Shown: positions 1 to 6,447, counted from the first letter of the stretch. The stretch: 6,641 bases of DNA from Chloroflexota bacterium (GCA_003670425.1 QWRL01000132.1:1-6641); one strand, 5' to 3'. Notes: generated by a model from the letters alone, not told the origin. A program made the numbers and translations.

Positions 1-259
1 GGGCTCTGCTGCAACGAGCGCGTCGCAGCAACAATCTTTATACAACCTGAGTCACGCGGCCGCCGCTTAAAATTGCACGTCGGAACTGAAAGTACTTACG
101 GCAACGCGCGTAAAACAAATTAGGTTGGCACGAAGTGCGCCATAGCTCTTGACCGCACTGCGCTATACGCAGACTACGCTATGCACTGTGCGCCAAGTGA
201 CATGACAGCGCTGCCCGTTGCGCAAGATTGCGTGGCGCATCCGAAGCGGCGCTGCGGCG
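1..259. other. Non-coding left flank, no supported gene
   Basis: I see no gene I can support here. A plus-strand frame is open from the window edge to a TAA at 68-70 (22 codons, Ala/Ser/Gln-rich) and another from base 1 to a TAG at 121-123. Either could be the tail of a gene entering from the left, but neither resembles a family I know. Minus-strand frames are short. The stretch directly below the stop codon of the leftmost oxidoreductase gene (260-262) has only weak inverted repeats and no T-run, so I do not call a terminator for the operon. Confidence 0.5.
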
Positions 260-1450
260 CTAATAATTTATGTCGACGCGCCGCCCGGTATCAGCTGATT
301 GGAGGATGGCATCACAAATCACGGCGTTTCGATAGCCGTCTTCAAATGTGGCGCCGTGCGGACCAACCGGCTTGTTGTTCACAATCGCGTCCAAGAAGTG
401 GTGGATCTCATGCACAAAAGTGTGCTCCCAGCCGATGATGTGGCCATGCGGCCACCAGTTTGACCAGAATGGGTGATGGGCTTCACTGACCAGCACCTGA
501 TGGAACCCCTGCGTGCTTTGCGGCTCCTCGCCAATCCAATGCACCTCCAGCTCATTCATGCGCTCAAGGTTAAAGCGAATGCTGCCTTTCTCGCCATTGA
601 TCTCAAGGCAGTTGGAGTTCTTGTGGCCGCCCGCATAGCGTGTGGCCTCCAGCGTGCCCAGCGCCCCATTCTGAAATTCGATCGTCGCCGCAAAAGCATC
701 GTCCACGTCCACCGTTTGCGGTTTACCGCCGACACCGGGGCGGGCTTTGATGAATGTGCTGACCGCGGCTGACACCCGGCGCGGTTCACCTACCAGATAG
801 CGCCCCAAATCAATAATGTGCGAGCCAAGGTCTCCCAGCGCCCCGCTGCCGGCAACGGTTTTGTCCAGCCGCCAGATGTGCGGCGTGTTGTAGTGCGGCA
901 TGATCCACTCTTGCAAATACACCGCGCGAAAGTGGTAGATCTGCCCCAGCTTCCCGTCAGCAATTAGATCTTTTGCAAGCCGGATAGCCGGCACAAAACG
1001 GTAGTTGAAAGCGACCGCATGTTTGACGCCGGCTTTGGTGACCGCCTCCAGCATGGCGGCGGCTTCGGCGGTTGAGCGTGCCAGCGGCTTCTCACAAAGA
1101 ATGCTCTTGCCGGCTTGTGCGGCAAGTATGCACGGCTCGGCATGCAAATCATTGGGCCCGCCGTTGTCAAACAGCTGCACGCGGTCATCCTGAATCATTT
1201 TGCGCCAGTCTGTGTAGTGGCTGGCGTAGCCATAGCGCGCGGCTGCCTCGCGCACGGCAGCTTCGTTGCGCCCGGCAATGGCCACCAGTTTTGGCAGCGC
1301 AACCGGCGGATACATCATGTAGGGCAGCTTTTTGAATGCGTTGGAATGCGCCTTGCCCATGAAGGCGTACCCCAGCATGCCAATGCCAATTTCCGGCGCA
1401 CTGCCGGCAGCCGCTGTGCCGGCCATGTTGGTGAAGCCTGTTTCAGCCAT
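260..1450 (-). CDS. Gfo/Idh/MocA-family oxidoreductase, levoglucosan dehydrogenase-like
   Basis: A predicted cytoplasmic NAD(P)-dependent sugar or cyclitol dehydrogenase of 396 residues, a usual length for this subgroup. A roughly 19-residue Ala/Gly-rich leader precedes the Rossmann domain. The dinucleotide-binding turn is GMLGYAFMGKAHS (24-36), a variant in which the second and third glycines are spread. The family EKP motif is at 120-122, with Lys121 the expected catalytic lysine. The C-terminal alpha/beta domain carries GALGDLGSH (203-211), giving Asp207 and His211, so the Lys-Asp-His set is intact. The AFNYR segment (147-151), the YLQEW segment (178-182) and the GSGALGD block recall levoglucosan dehydrogenase, which oxidises C3 of a 1,6-anhydroglucose. 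This likeness is from memory and the substrate is not proven. The ATG at 1448-1450 is chosen because AGGAGT (1456-1461) lies five bases upstream; Met9 is a less likely start. It is last in the operon, 74 bases below the TIM-barrel gene, a pairing I recall from actinobacterial loci. Confidence 0.93.
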   Translation of the reverse strand: MAETGFTNMAGTAAAGSAPEIGIGMLGYAFMGKAHSNAFKKLPYMMYPPVALPKLVAIAGRNEAAVREAAARYGYASHYTDWRKMIQDDRVQLFDNGGPNDLHAEPCILAAQAGKSILCEKPLARSTAEAAAMLEAVTKAGVKHAVAFNYRFVPAIRLAKDLIADGKLGQIYHFRAVYLQEWIMPHYNTPHIWRLDKTVAGSGALGDLGSHIIDLGRYLVGEPRRVSAAVSTFIKARPGVGGKPQTVDVDDAFAATIEFQNGALGTLEATRYAGGHKNSNCLEINGEKGSIRFNLERMNELEVHWIGEEPQSTQGFHQVLVSEAHHPFWSNWWPHGHIIGWEHTFVHEIHHFLDAIVNNKPVGPHGATFEDGYRNAVICDAILQSADTGRRVDINY

Positions 1451-1455
1451 GTGTT

Positions 1456-1461
1456 ACTCCT
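1456..1461 (-). promoter_or_regulatory. Shine-Dalgarno of the levoglucosan dehydrogenase-like gene
   Basis: AGGAGT on the minus strand ends five bases before the ATG at 1448-1450. It supports that start over the in-frame Met eight codons later. Confidence 0.75.
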
Positions 1462-1524
1462 GTGCTGTGAAGCTCTTCCTGCAACCGTCGGGAAAAGACC
1501 GCAGCTGCGCATCCCGCACTGCCA

Positions 1525-2526
1525 TCACTTGCGTTCAAAAGCTGCGTCGAAGGCCATTGCCGACGTTGGGAAGTCCAGCTTGCGCACGAACGCGCACGCC
1601 TCGCGCGCACCATGCTCGCGATCCATCTTTCCATCCTCCCACTCCACGGAGAGCGGGCCGCTGTACGCGGCATCATTCAACGCGCGCATCACAGCTTCAA
1701 AATCCACCGAGCCGCGCCCCAGCGAGCGGAAATCCCACGCACGCCGCGCATCGCCAAACTCAACATGGCCGCCAAACACGCCCGCAGCGGTGGGGCGCGG
1801 CGAGAGATACGCGTCTTTCATGTGCACGTGGTAGATGCGGTCCGCAAATTTTTGGATGAAGCCGACATAGTCGACGTTTTGATAAACGAAATGGCTGGGG
1901 TCATAGTTGAAGCCGAATGCCTTGCGGCCGCCAAGTGCGAGCACGGCGGCTTCAGCGCTGGCAATGTCAAACGCAATCTCGGTGGGATGCGCCTCTAATG
2001 CAAAGCGCACGCCAACTTCATCGAACACATCCAGAATCGGATTCCACATGTTCGCAAAGTGGCGGTAGCCGTTTGGCACCAGCTCCGGCGGGTTTGGCGG
2101 AAAAGAGTACAGGGACGGGCAGATGGACGAGCCCGGGAATCCCCCAACAACTTTGACGCCCAGCTTGGCAGGCGCGCGCGCGGGGGTTATCCTCCCCGCG
2201 GCTGCCCCCGTGCGCACGCCGGCTTCTTTGCCGTCCCCCCAAATGCGCGCCGGCAAAATACTTTTATGGCGGGCATCAATGTTGTCGCAAACAGCCTGGC
2301 CCACCAGATGGTTGCTGATGGCATGGCACTGCAGCCCATGCTGCGCAAGCACATCCAGCCGCGTTTGGATGTAGCGCTCGTCGTTTAGCGCCTTGTCCAC
2401 TTCAAAGTGGTCGCCCCAGCACGCAATTTCAATGCCGTCATACCCAAACGATTTTGCCTTGGCGCAAACCACATCAAAGGTCAGGTCCGCCCACTGGCCG
2501 GTAAAAAGTGTTACGGGTCTTGGCAT
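1525..2526 (-). CDS. Sugar phosphate isomerase/epimerase-like TIM-barrel protein (333 aa)
   Basis: A xylose-isomerase-like TIM barrel (AP endonuclease family 2 fold), expected to be cytoplasmic and to bind a divalent metal. The start PRPVTLFTGQWADL and the block GYDGIEIACWGDHFEVDKAL (28-47) are very characteristic of one conserved subfamily. Likely metal ligands are Glu178 (in FALEAHPTEIAFD), Asp209 (in NYDPSHF), His235 (in YHVHMKD) and Glu295 (in SVEWED), all present. The C-terminus, MDREHGAREAC followed by LDFP and AFDAAF, also fits the subfamily, so the gene is full length. Residues about 106-140 look unlike relatives, with clustered substitutions to Gly, Pro and Arg; see the finding on possible sequence errors. 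The ATG at 2524-2526 has AAGAGGTG upstream with an 8-base spacer. It lies 134 bases below the ThuA-like gene and 74 bases above the last oxidoreductase. The exact reaction (isomerase, epimerase or lyase on a keto-sugar) cannot be told. Confidence 0.9.
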   Translation of the reverse strand: MPRPVTLFTGQWADLTFDVVCAKAKSFGYDGIEIACWGDHFEVDKALNDERYIQTRLDVLAQHGLQCHAISNHLVGQAVCDNIDARHKSILPARIWGDGKEAGVRTGAAAGRITPARAPAKLGVKVVGGFPGSSICPSLYSFPPNPPELVPNGYRHFANMWNPILDVFDEVGVRFALEAHPTEIAFDIASAEAAVLALGGRKAFGFNYDPSHFVYQNVDYVGFIQKFADRIYHVHMKDAYLSPRPTAAGVFGGHVEFGDARRAWDFRSLGRGSVDFEAVMRALNDAAYSGPLSVEWEDGKMDREHGAREACAFVRKLDFPTSAMAFDAAFERK

Positions 2527-2534
2527 GGCTGTTT

Positions 2535-2542
2535 CACCTCTT
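2535..2542 (-). promoter_or_regulatory. Shine-Dalgarno of the 333-residue TIM-barrel gene
   Basis: AAGAGGTG on the minus strand, eight bases before the ATG at 2524-2526. Its strength fits independent translation of this gene after the 134-base gap. Confidence 0.65.
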
Positions 2543-2639
2543 CTGGAGATCTGATAATGTTTTAGAAAAGTTGAGCGGTGCTGCTGCGGTATGCGCTGCG
2601 CGGCCTGCGCCTTGTTGGCAATAGGTGTAGTGCGGGCAG

Positions 2640-2656
2640 CTGCCAGCTGGTGGCAG
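2640..2656 (-). other. Intergenic stem-loop after the ThuA-like gene
   Basis: CTGCC and GGCAG arms around a seven-base loop start four bases after the TAA of the ThuA-like gene (2661-2663). The loop side overlaps the palindrome CCAGCTGG, and the right arm lies within the perfect 10-base palindrome GGCAGCTGCC (2635-2644). No T-run follows, so it is not a standard intrinsic terminator. It could be a processing or RNA-stabilising element, or chance in GC-rich DNA. The rest of the 134-base gap, apart from an A+T-rich patch near 2551-2570, shows no convincing promoter. Confidence 0.35.
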
Positions 2657-2660
2657 GAGG

Positions 2661-3389
2661 TTACGCACGATCACCGATTGTTTCCAGCGCAGCGCGGTTG
2701 CCATACTCAACCGCAGGCCCGTCAATCGGCGCCGCCCATTTGATTGCGTTGGTAATCACGTGCAGCACTTCTTTCTGGAGGTATGTGGGGTAGGTCTCGT
2801 GGCCGGGCCGAAAATAAAAGATGCGCCCTTTGCCGCGCTGGTAGCAGCAGCCGCTGCGAAAAACTTCGCCGCCCTCAAACCAGCTCACAAAAACCAGCGT
2901 CTCAGGCGCGGGCACATCAAAGCGCTCGCCGTACATTTCTTCGCGCGGAATTTCAAAGTACGGGCCGAGGCCGGCAGCAATCGGATGGCCGGGCTCAACA
3001 ACCCAGATGCGTTCGCGCTCGTCTGCTTCGCGCCAGATCAGATTGCAGGTTGTGCCCATCAATGTCTGGAAGACTTTGGAGAAGTGGCCAGAGTGCAGCA
3101 CCAGCAAGCCCATGCCCTCCAATACGCGTTGTTGTACGCGCGCCACAACGGCGTCACTAACTTCGCCGTGGGCCATGTGCCCCCACCAAGTGAGCACATC
3201 CGTTTCGGCCAGCACCGCTGCGGGCAGCCCGTTGTCGGGCTCGTCCAGTGTGGCCACACGCACTTGCATGCCCTGCTGGCGCAAATGCGCAGCGATCGGT
3301 GCGTGCAAGCCGTCTGGATACACCAGCCGTACAGCGGCATCCGATTTTTCGTGGCGATACTCGTTCCAGACTGTGACGCGAATTGTCAT
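2661..3389 (-). CDS. ThuA-like domain protein (trehalose-utilisation family)
   Basis: A 242-residue single-domain protein of the ThuA family, which has a class I glutamine-amidotransferase-like fold. Diagnostic segments in order are VWNEYRHEK (7-15), YPDGLH (24-29), DVLTWWGHMAHG (64-75), LLVLHSGHFSKVF (95-107), GHPIA (134-138) and FYFRPGHETYP (191-201). The nucleophile cysteine of true amidotransferases is absent: the elbow reads LHSGH, so glutamine hydrolysis is unlikely. No signal peptide or membrane segment is seen, so it is probably cytoplasmic. In rhizobia, ThuA acts with the oxidoreductase ThuB in 3-keto-disaccharide metabolism; a similar partnership with the adjacent dehydrogenase is inferred, not shown. 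The start is the ATG at 3387-3389, with GGAG (3396-3399) six bases upstream. An in-frame TTG four codons earlier overlaps that GGAG and is rejected. It lies only 22 bases below the upstream oxidoreductase, so co-transcription is very likely. Confidence 0.9.
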   Translation of the reverse strand: MTIRVTVWNEYRHEKSDAAVRLVYPDGLHAPIAAHLRQQGMQVRVATLDEPDNGLPAAVLAETDVLTWWGHMAHGEVSDAVVARVQQRVLEGMGLLVLHSGHFSKVFQTLMGTTCNLIWREADERERIWVVEPGHPIAAGLGPYFEIPREEMYGERFDVPAPETLVFVSWFEGGEVFRSGCCYQRGKGRIFYFRPGHETYPTYLQKEVLHVITNAIKWAAPIDGPAVEYGNRAALETIGDRA

Positions 3390-3395
3390 GGGTTG

Positions 3396-3399
3396 CTCC
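3396..3399 (-). promoter_or_regulatory. Shine-Dalgarno that sets the ThuA-like start
   Basis: GGAG on the minus strand lies six bases before the ATG at 3387-3389. It overlaps an in-frame TTG (3399-3401), so that TTG cannot be the start served by this site. The protein is therefore 242 rather than 246 residues. Confidence 0.7.
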
Positions 3400-3411
3400 A
3401 AAGCAGGCGCG

Positions 3412-4428
3412 TTACGCGCTGCATTTTACCGGTGCGCCATTCTGCTTGGCAGATTTGCGGATGGCATCCCACAGCCGGCTCATGCGCAGGCCAACTTCCG
3501 GCGGGCACGGGTTGGGCATCTCGTTGCGCCGCACCGCCAGAAACTGCTCCCACACGCCCATCGAGTCGCGCACCGGAATGGGCTGTGGCGGGCGGTTGCC
3601 ATTGAACTGCACCTCAAGCTTCTCGCCCCAGATGCCGGTATGCAGAATTGCCTGCTTGCAAAACACGCGCACGTCTGAAGCACACGATGGGATTGCCTCG
3701 CCGCAGGCATGCAGCGTGACAAGCACACCGGACTTGAGGCGACCGATCACCACGCCGAGCGTTTCCACGGGGCGGCCGCTGTTGTCCAGCCAGGCTGCCA
3801 CGTCTTCAAAATCCTCACCAGCCAGTTCGCAAACTGTATTGAGCAAGTGCGCGCCAGTGTCAAATAAAAAGCCGCCACCGGAAAGTGCGGGCGCCTGCCG
3901 CCAGGTGCCGGCCGTGTTGGGCCCCCAGTTTTGCCACACCACGCCACTAATGGTGAGGATGGGGCCGTACTCGCCGGCGCGCAAGGAGCGCACCGCCTGC
4001 CGGATTTGCGGGGAGAGGCTGCCCGGAAAAGCTACTACCAGCAGCCGGCCGGTGCGCTCTCGCGTGCGCATCAAACTGCGTGCTTCCACGGCGTTCATCA
4101 CCATTGGCTTTTCGAGCAGCACATCCAGGCCGGCCTGCATGCACGCCACCGTTTGATCGTGGTGATAAGCATGCGGCGTGATGATGAAGGCCGCGTCCAG
4201 CTTGCCGGCGTGGCGCTTGAGCAGCTTGGCAAGGTCTGGCTCATTGGGCGGCGGAGCAAGGCCCTTGTCCTCAAAAATTTTGCAGGCCGCCGTGTAGCTT
4301 TCACGTGCCGGCTCGCACATCACGGTTATGCGCGTGCCATCATCTGCTGCCAGCATCTGGTGGATGTGATGGCGGGCCATGCTGCCCACCCCCACCATCA
4401 ATGTGCGCACTATTTTCTCGTTGGGCAT
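3412..4428 (-). CDS. Gfo/Idh/MocA-family oxidoreductase (338 aa)
   Basis: A predicted NAD(P)-dependent dehydrogenase of 338 residues, typical for the family. The N-terminal Rossmann domain has GVGSMARHH (13-21) as the nucleotide-binding turn, then a CEP segment (38-40) after the second strand. TPHAYHHDQT (84-93) and LLEKPMV (104-110) give the EKP motif, with Lys107 the expected catalytic lysine. The C-terminal domain has GGGFLFDTGAHLLN (184-197), giving the canonical Asp190 and His194. The substrate cannot be deduced. The ATG at 4426-4428 is supported by AAGGTGG five bases upstream. It lies 43 bases below the 365-residue oxidoreductase gene and 22 bases above the ThuA-like gene, so it is the likeliest partner of the latter, as ThuB is of ThuA in rhizobia (inference). 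It differs clearly in sequence from the other two oxidoreductases, so it is not a recent duplicate. Confidence 0.93.
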   Translation of the reverse strand: MPNEKIVRTLMVGVGSMARHHIHQMLAADDGTRITVMCEPARESYTAACKIFEDKGLAPPPNEPDLAKLLKRHAGKLDAAFIITPHAYHHDQTVACMQAGLDVLLEKPMVMNAVEARSLMRTRERTGRLLVVAFPGSLSPQIRQAVRSLRAGEYGPILTISGVVWQNWGPNTAGTWRQAPALSGGGFLFDTGAHLLNTVCELAGEDFEDVAAWLDNSGRPVETLGVVIGRLKSGVLVTLHACGEAIPSCASDVRVFCKQAILHTGIWGEKLEVQFNGNRPPQPIPVRDSMGVWEQFLAVRRNEMPNPCPPEVGLRMSRLWDAIRKSAKQNGAPVKCSA

Positions 4429-4433
4429 TCAAT

Positions 4434-4440
4434 CCACCTT
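4434..4440 (-). promoter_or_regulatory. Shine-Dalgarno of the 338-residue oxidoreductase
   Basis: AAGGTGG on the minus strand, five bases before the ATG at 4426-4428. It is among the strongest ribosome-binding sites in the window. Confidence 0.75.
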
Positions 4441-4471
4441 TTGAGTAATTTGTAGTTGGCGGGCAGGCGGG

Positions 4472-5569
4472 TTAGTCCAGCGTGCCGGGCTGCAGCCCGC
4501 GCGGCAGGGCTGCCGGCTGCTGGCAGGTACTGGCCAGCTCCACATGTGTGCCGGCGCGCGCTGCATCGTGGAAGGCATGCATTAGGTCTAGCACGTGATA
4601 CGCAAGCGCCCCGCTGGCGCGGTGCGGCCGGCCGCTGCGCAGCGCATGCACCATGTCTGCAGCGCCAATGCCGCGCGAGTTTTCTGTGTAGCCGTGCGTC
4701 AACGGCATCTCGCGCCAGTTGGCATCTTCGGCGTTGCGCAGCAGTACCGGGCCGCCAAATGTGTTTGGGTCTGGCACAGACAGCGTGCCCGTGCTGCCGT
4801 AAATTTCAATGCGCGGCAGTTGCGAATGCCAGATGTCAAAGCTGGTGATGAGCGTGCAGATCAGGCCGCTGCGAAACTCCAGCACGCCGGCAATGTGCGT
4901 GGGTGTGTCAACGCGAATTTTGCGGCCAAGCACATCCGGGTGGCCAGCCGTGCGCTCCGCAAACGATGCGCGCGCAGACGCCGTAACGCGGCGCACAGGC
5001 CCCAGCAGGCACAGCAGACTGGTGAGGTAGTACGGCCCCACATCAAACATTGGCCCGGCGCCGGTTTGATAAAACGAGTCCGGGCTGGGATGCCAGGCTT
5101 CAGGTCCGCGGCCGACCATGAAGGCGCTGGCCGCTACCGGCTCGCCGATCGCACCAGCGTTGATCAGGCCGAGGCAGGTTTGCAGGCCGCCACCCATGAA
5201 GGTGTCCGGCGCACTGCCCACACGCAACTGCTTGCGCGCAGCCAGCTCCAGTGTGCGCTGGCCGTCCGCGCGTGTGACCGCCAGCGGTTTCTCGGTGTGC
5301 ACATTTTTACCGGCCTCCAAGGCGCGCACATTAATTTCAGCATGCGCCATCGGCACGGTCAGATTTATCACCAGGTCAATCTCCGCGTCGGCCAGCAGCT
5401 CGTCAACGCTTAGCGCGCGCAGCCCGTACTTGGCGGCCTGCGCGTGCGCGCGCGCCATGTCCACGTCCGCGCAGGCAGTAATTTGCAACACCTCAAATGC
5501 AGGGCAGCCCTTAAAGTATGTATCGCTGATGTTGCCGCAGCCGATGATGCCGACTTTAGTTTTTGCCAT
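4472..5569 (-). CDS. Gfo/Idh/MocA-family oxidoreductase with Asp-x3-Tyr active-site variant (365 aa)
   Basis: A predicted NAD(P)-dependent dehydrogenase of 365 residues. The Rossmann turn GIIGCGNISDTY (7-18) starts almost at the N-terminus, followed by ADVD (34-37) after strand two and TEKPLA (92-97), with Lys94 the expected catalytic lysine. In the C-terminal domain the active-site segment is GPMFDVGPYYLT (172-183): Asp176 is kept, but the position of the usual His, four residues later, is Tyr180. I recall this DxGPYYLT form as typical of a subfamily, so it is probably a variant rather than damage. The C-terminus (STCQQPAALP) matches that subfamily. The frame extends 38 codons further upstream, but the ATG at 5567-5569 is chosen because the Rossmann strand must begin there and the extension lies inside the preceding gene. 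It overlaps that gene by 14 bases and has no strong Shine-Dalgarno, so translational coupling is likely. Confidence 0.92.
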   Translation of the reverse strand: MAKTKVGIIGCGNISDTYFKGCPAFEVLQITACADVDMARAHAQAAKYGLRALSVDELLADAEIDLVINLTVPMAHAEINVRALEAGKNVHTEKPLAVTRADGQRTLELAARKQLRVGSAPDTFMGGGLQTCLGLINAGAIGEPVAASAFMVGRGPEAWHPSPDSFYQTGAGPMFDVGPYYLTSLLCLLGPVRRVTASARASFAERTAGHPDVLGRKIRVDTPTHIAGVLEFRSGLICTLITSFDIWHSQLPRIEIYGSTGTLSVPDPNTFGGPVLLRNAEDANWREMPLTHGYTENSRGIGAADMVHALRSGRPHRASGALAYHVLDLMHAFHDAARAGTHVELASTCQQPAALPRGLQPGTLD

Positions 5570-6308
5570 ATGCCAGTCCGTTGGTTGTGAGATAGGTGTA
5601 GCTCTGCTGCACGGCTTGCAGCATGTCTGTGGCGCAGCTGTCGAGTTCCACAATCCACCACTCGGCGTTTGCGGCCGCGGCAATTGCAGAAAAATCCATG
5701 ACGCCAGTGCCGGCCGCCGTCATCGGCTCGGCCTGGATAGCGGGCCCGTCTTTGATATGCAGCAGTGGCGCACGCTTGCCTTGCTGGCGCACAATTGCTG
5801 CCGGATCCTGCCCGGCGGTCTTGATCCAGTAAACATCGAGCTCAAGGAAGACCGCGTCGTCCAAGTTTTCACACAAGATATCCGCAGCCAGGCGCCCGCC
5901 GAGGCTGGCGTACTCAAACCAGTGGTTGTGATAACCCAGCGAGATGCCGGCGGCCTGCGCCACAACGCTGGCTGCATTGAGCATGTCACTCACCCGCTTG
6001 ATGCCGTCCAGCGATTGAAATAGCTCCGGCGGCTGCCACGCACAAACTAAACGCGGGCTTTGCAGCAGCTGCGCCGCTTCAATCACCGGCTTCTCATCTG
6101 CACCCAACGGCAGCGGGCTGTGGGCCGCACACACCGTCAACCCCAGCTCCCGAAAAAGTTGCGCGGCGGCCTGCGGCGTGCTGCCCGCAAAGCCAGCCGG
6201 CTCCACCCCCGCGTATCCCATTGCAGCCACCTGCCGGATGGTCGCTGCAAAGTCATTGGCAAGCGCGTCGCGAAGTGTGTACAGCTGCAGTGCAATCGGT
6301 GGTTTCAT
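5556..6308 (-). CDS. Sugar phosphate isomerase/epimerase-like TIM-barrel protein (250 aa)
   Basis: A compact xylose-isomerase-like TIM barrel of 250 residues, near the usual length for short family members. It begins KPPIALQLYTLRD, the classic first strand of this group. Later strands give AAHSPLP (61-67), GYHNHWFEY (125-133), LELDVYW (155-161), LLHIKDG (182-188) and WWIVELDSC (217-225). Probable metal ligands are Glu132, Asp158, His184 and Glu221, all in place, so an active metal-dependent enzyme is likely. The DVYWIKTAGQDP segment and a GTGVMDF block after the His ligand are common in relatives placed beside Gfo/Idh/MocA dehydrogenases. No signal peptide is seen. It is the first complete gene of the series, 183 bases below glpD, and its stop lies inside the next gene. 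No Shine-Dalgarno precedes the ATG at 6306-6308, but the family N-terminus fixes this start. Substrate and exact reaction are not known. Confidence 0.92.
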   Translation of the reverse strand: MKPPIALQLYTLRDALANDFAATIRQVAAMGYAGVEPAGFAGSTPQAAAQLFRELGLTVCAAHSPLPLGADEKPVIEAAQLLQSPRLVCAWQPPELFQSLDGIKRVSDMLNAASVVAQAAGISLGYHNHWFEYASLGGRLAADILCENLDDAVFLELDVYWIKTAGQDPAAIVRQQGKRAPLLHIKDGPAIQAEPMTAAGTGVMDFSAIAAAANAEWWIVELDSCATDMLQAVQQSYTYLTTNGLAYGKN

Positions 6309-6388
6309 TGAATGGGCAATCTGTGAGGTGAATTAATAGGCAACCGCTTTGGCCAGCTAGCGCACTGAGATTTATTTGGCGCGTCGCA

Positions 6389-6418
6389 ATCATACCCGCT
6401 ATTGAATGCGCACGGCAT
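6389..6418 (-). promoter_or_regulatory. Weak sigma-70-like promoter candidate for the operon
   Basis: On the minus strand TATGAT (6389-6394, five of six consensus bases) lies 18 bases below ATGCCG (6413-6418, three of six). It is between glpD and the first gene of the series, about 80 bases before that ATG. The -35 match is poor. An alternative -10-like TATTAA at 6333-6338 has no -35. This is only a candidate. Confidence 0.22.
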
Positions 6419-6430
6419 TGTGCGGGCTTG

Positions 6431-6447
6431 GCTGCCGGGCTGGCAGC
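6431..6447 (-). terminator. GC-rich stem-loop below glpD, possible terminator
   Basis: A perfect six-base-pair stem (GCTGCC and GGCAGC) with a five-base loop lies 44 bases after the glpD stop codon. It is in a position where transcription of glpD could end. No T-run follows on the minus strand, so it is not a textbook intrinsic terminator. If it does not stop transcription, glpD and the six-gene series would be one unit. Confidence 0.3.

Noticed and set aside
1..70. Plus-strand open frame at the left edge ending in TAA, possibly the end of a convergent gene
   Set aside because: Only 22 codons of low-complexity sequence; no family match, so not called as a gene.
158..172. Small inverted repeat CTGCG / CGCAG with a five-base loop
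   Set aside because: Only five base pairs, far from the nearest stop codon, no T-run; likely chance in GC-rich DNA.
221..232. Inverted repeat CGCAAGATTGCG below the last gene
   Set aside because: The stem is only four to five pairs and no T-run follows on the minus strand, so a terminator cannot be claimed.
1115..1834. Plus-strand open frame (239 codons), and a similar one at 4595-5413
   Set aside because: Both are antisense to well-supported genes and show Cys/His/Arg-rich shadow composition.
2534..2725. Minus-strand 63-codon frame spanning the gap between the ThuA-like and 333-residue TIM-barrel genes
   Set aside because: It starts inside the end of the ThuA-like gene in another frame, lacks a ribosome-binding site, and has no recognisable features.
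2760..3605. Long plus-strand open frame (281 codons)
   Set aside because: It lies antisense to the ThuA-like and 338-residue oxidoreductase genes, both firmly recognised; its translation has no family features. GC-rich codon bias in the real genes produces such frames.
5570..5683. 38-codon N-terminal extension of the 365-residue oxidoreductase
   Set aside because: It lies within the preceding gene, and the Rossmann fold begins at the ATG at 5567-5569, which matches the usual family start.
5118..6023. Long plus-strand open frame (301 codons)
   Set aside because: Antisense to the 365-residue oxidoreductase and the 250-residue TIM barrel, with low-complexity Ser/Ala-rich translation and no recognisable domain.
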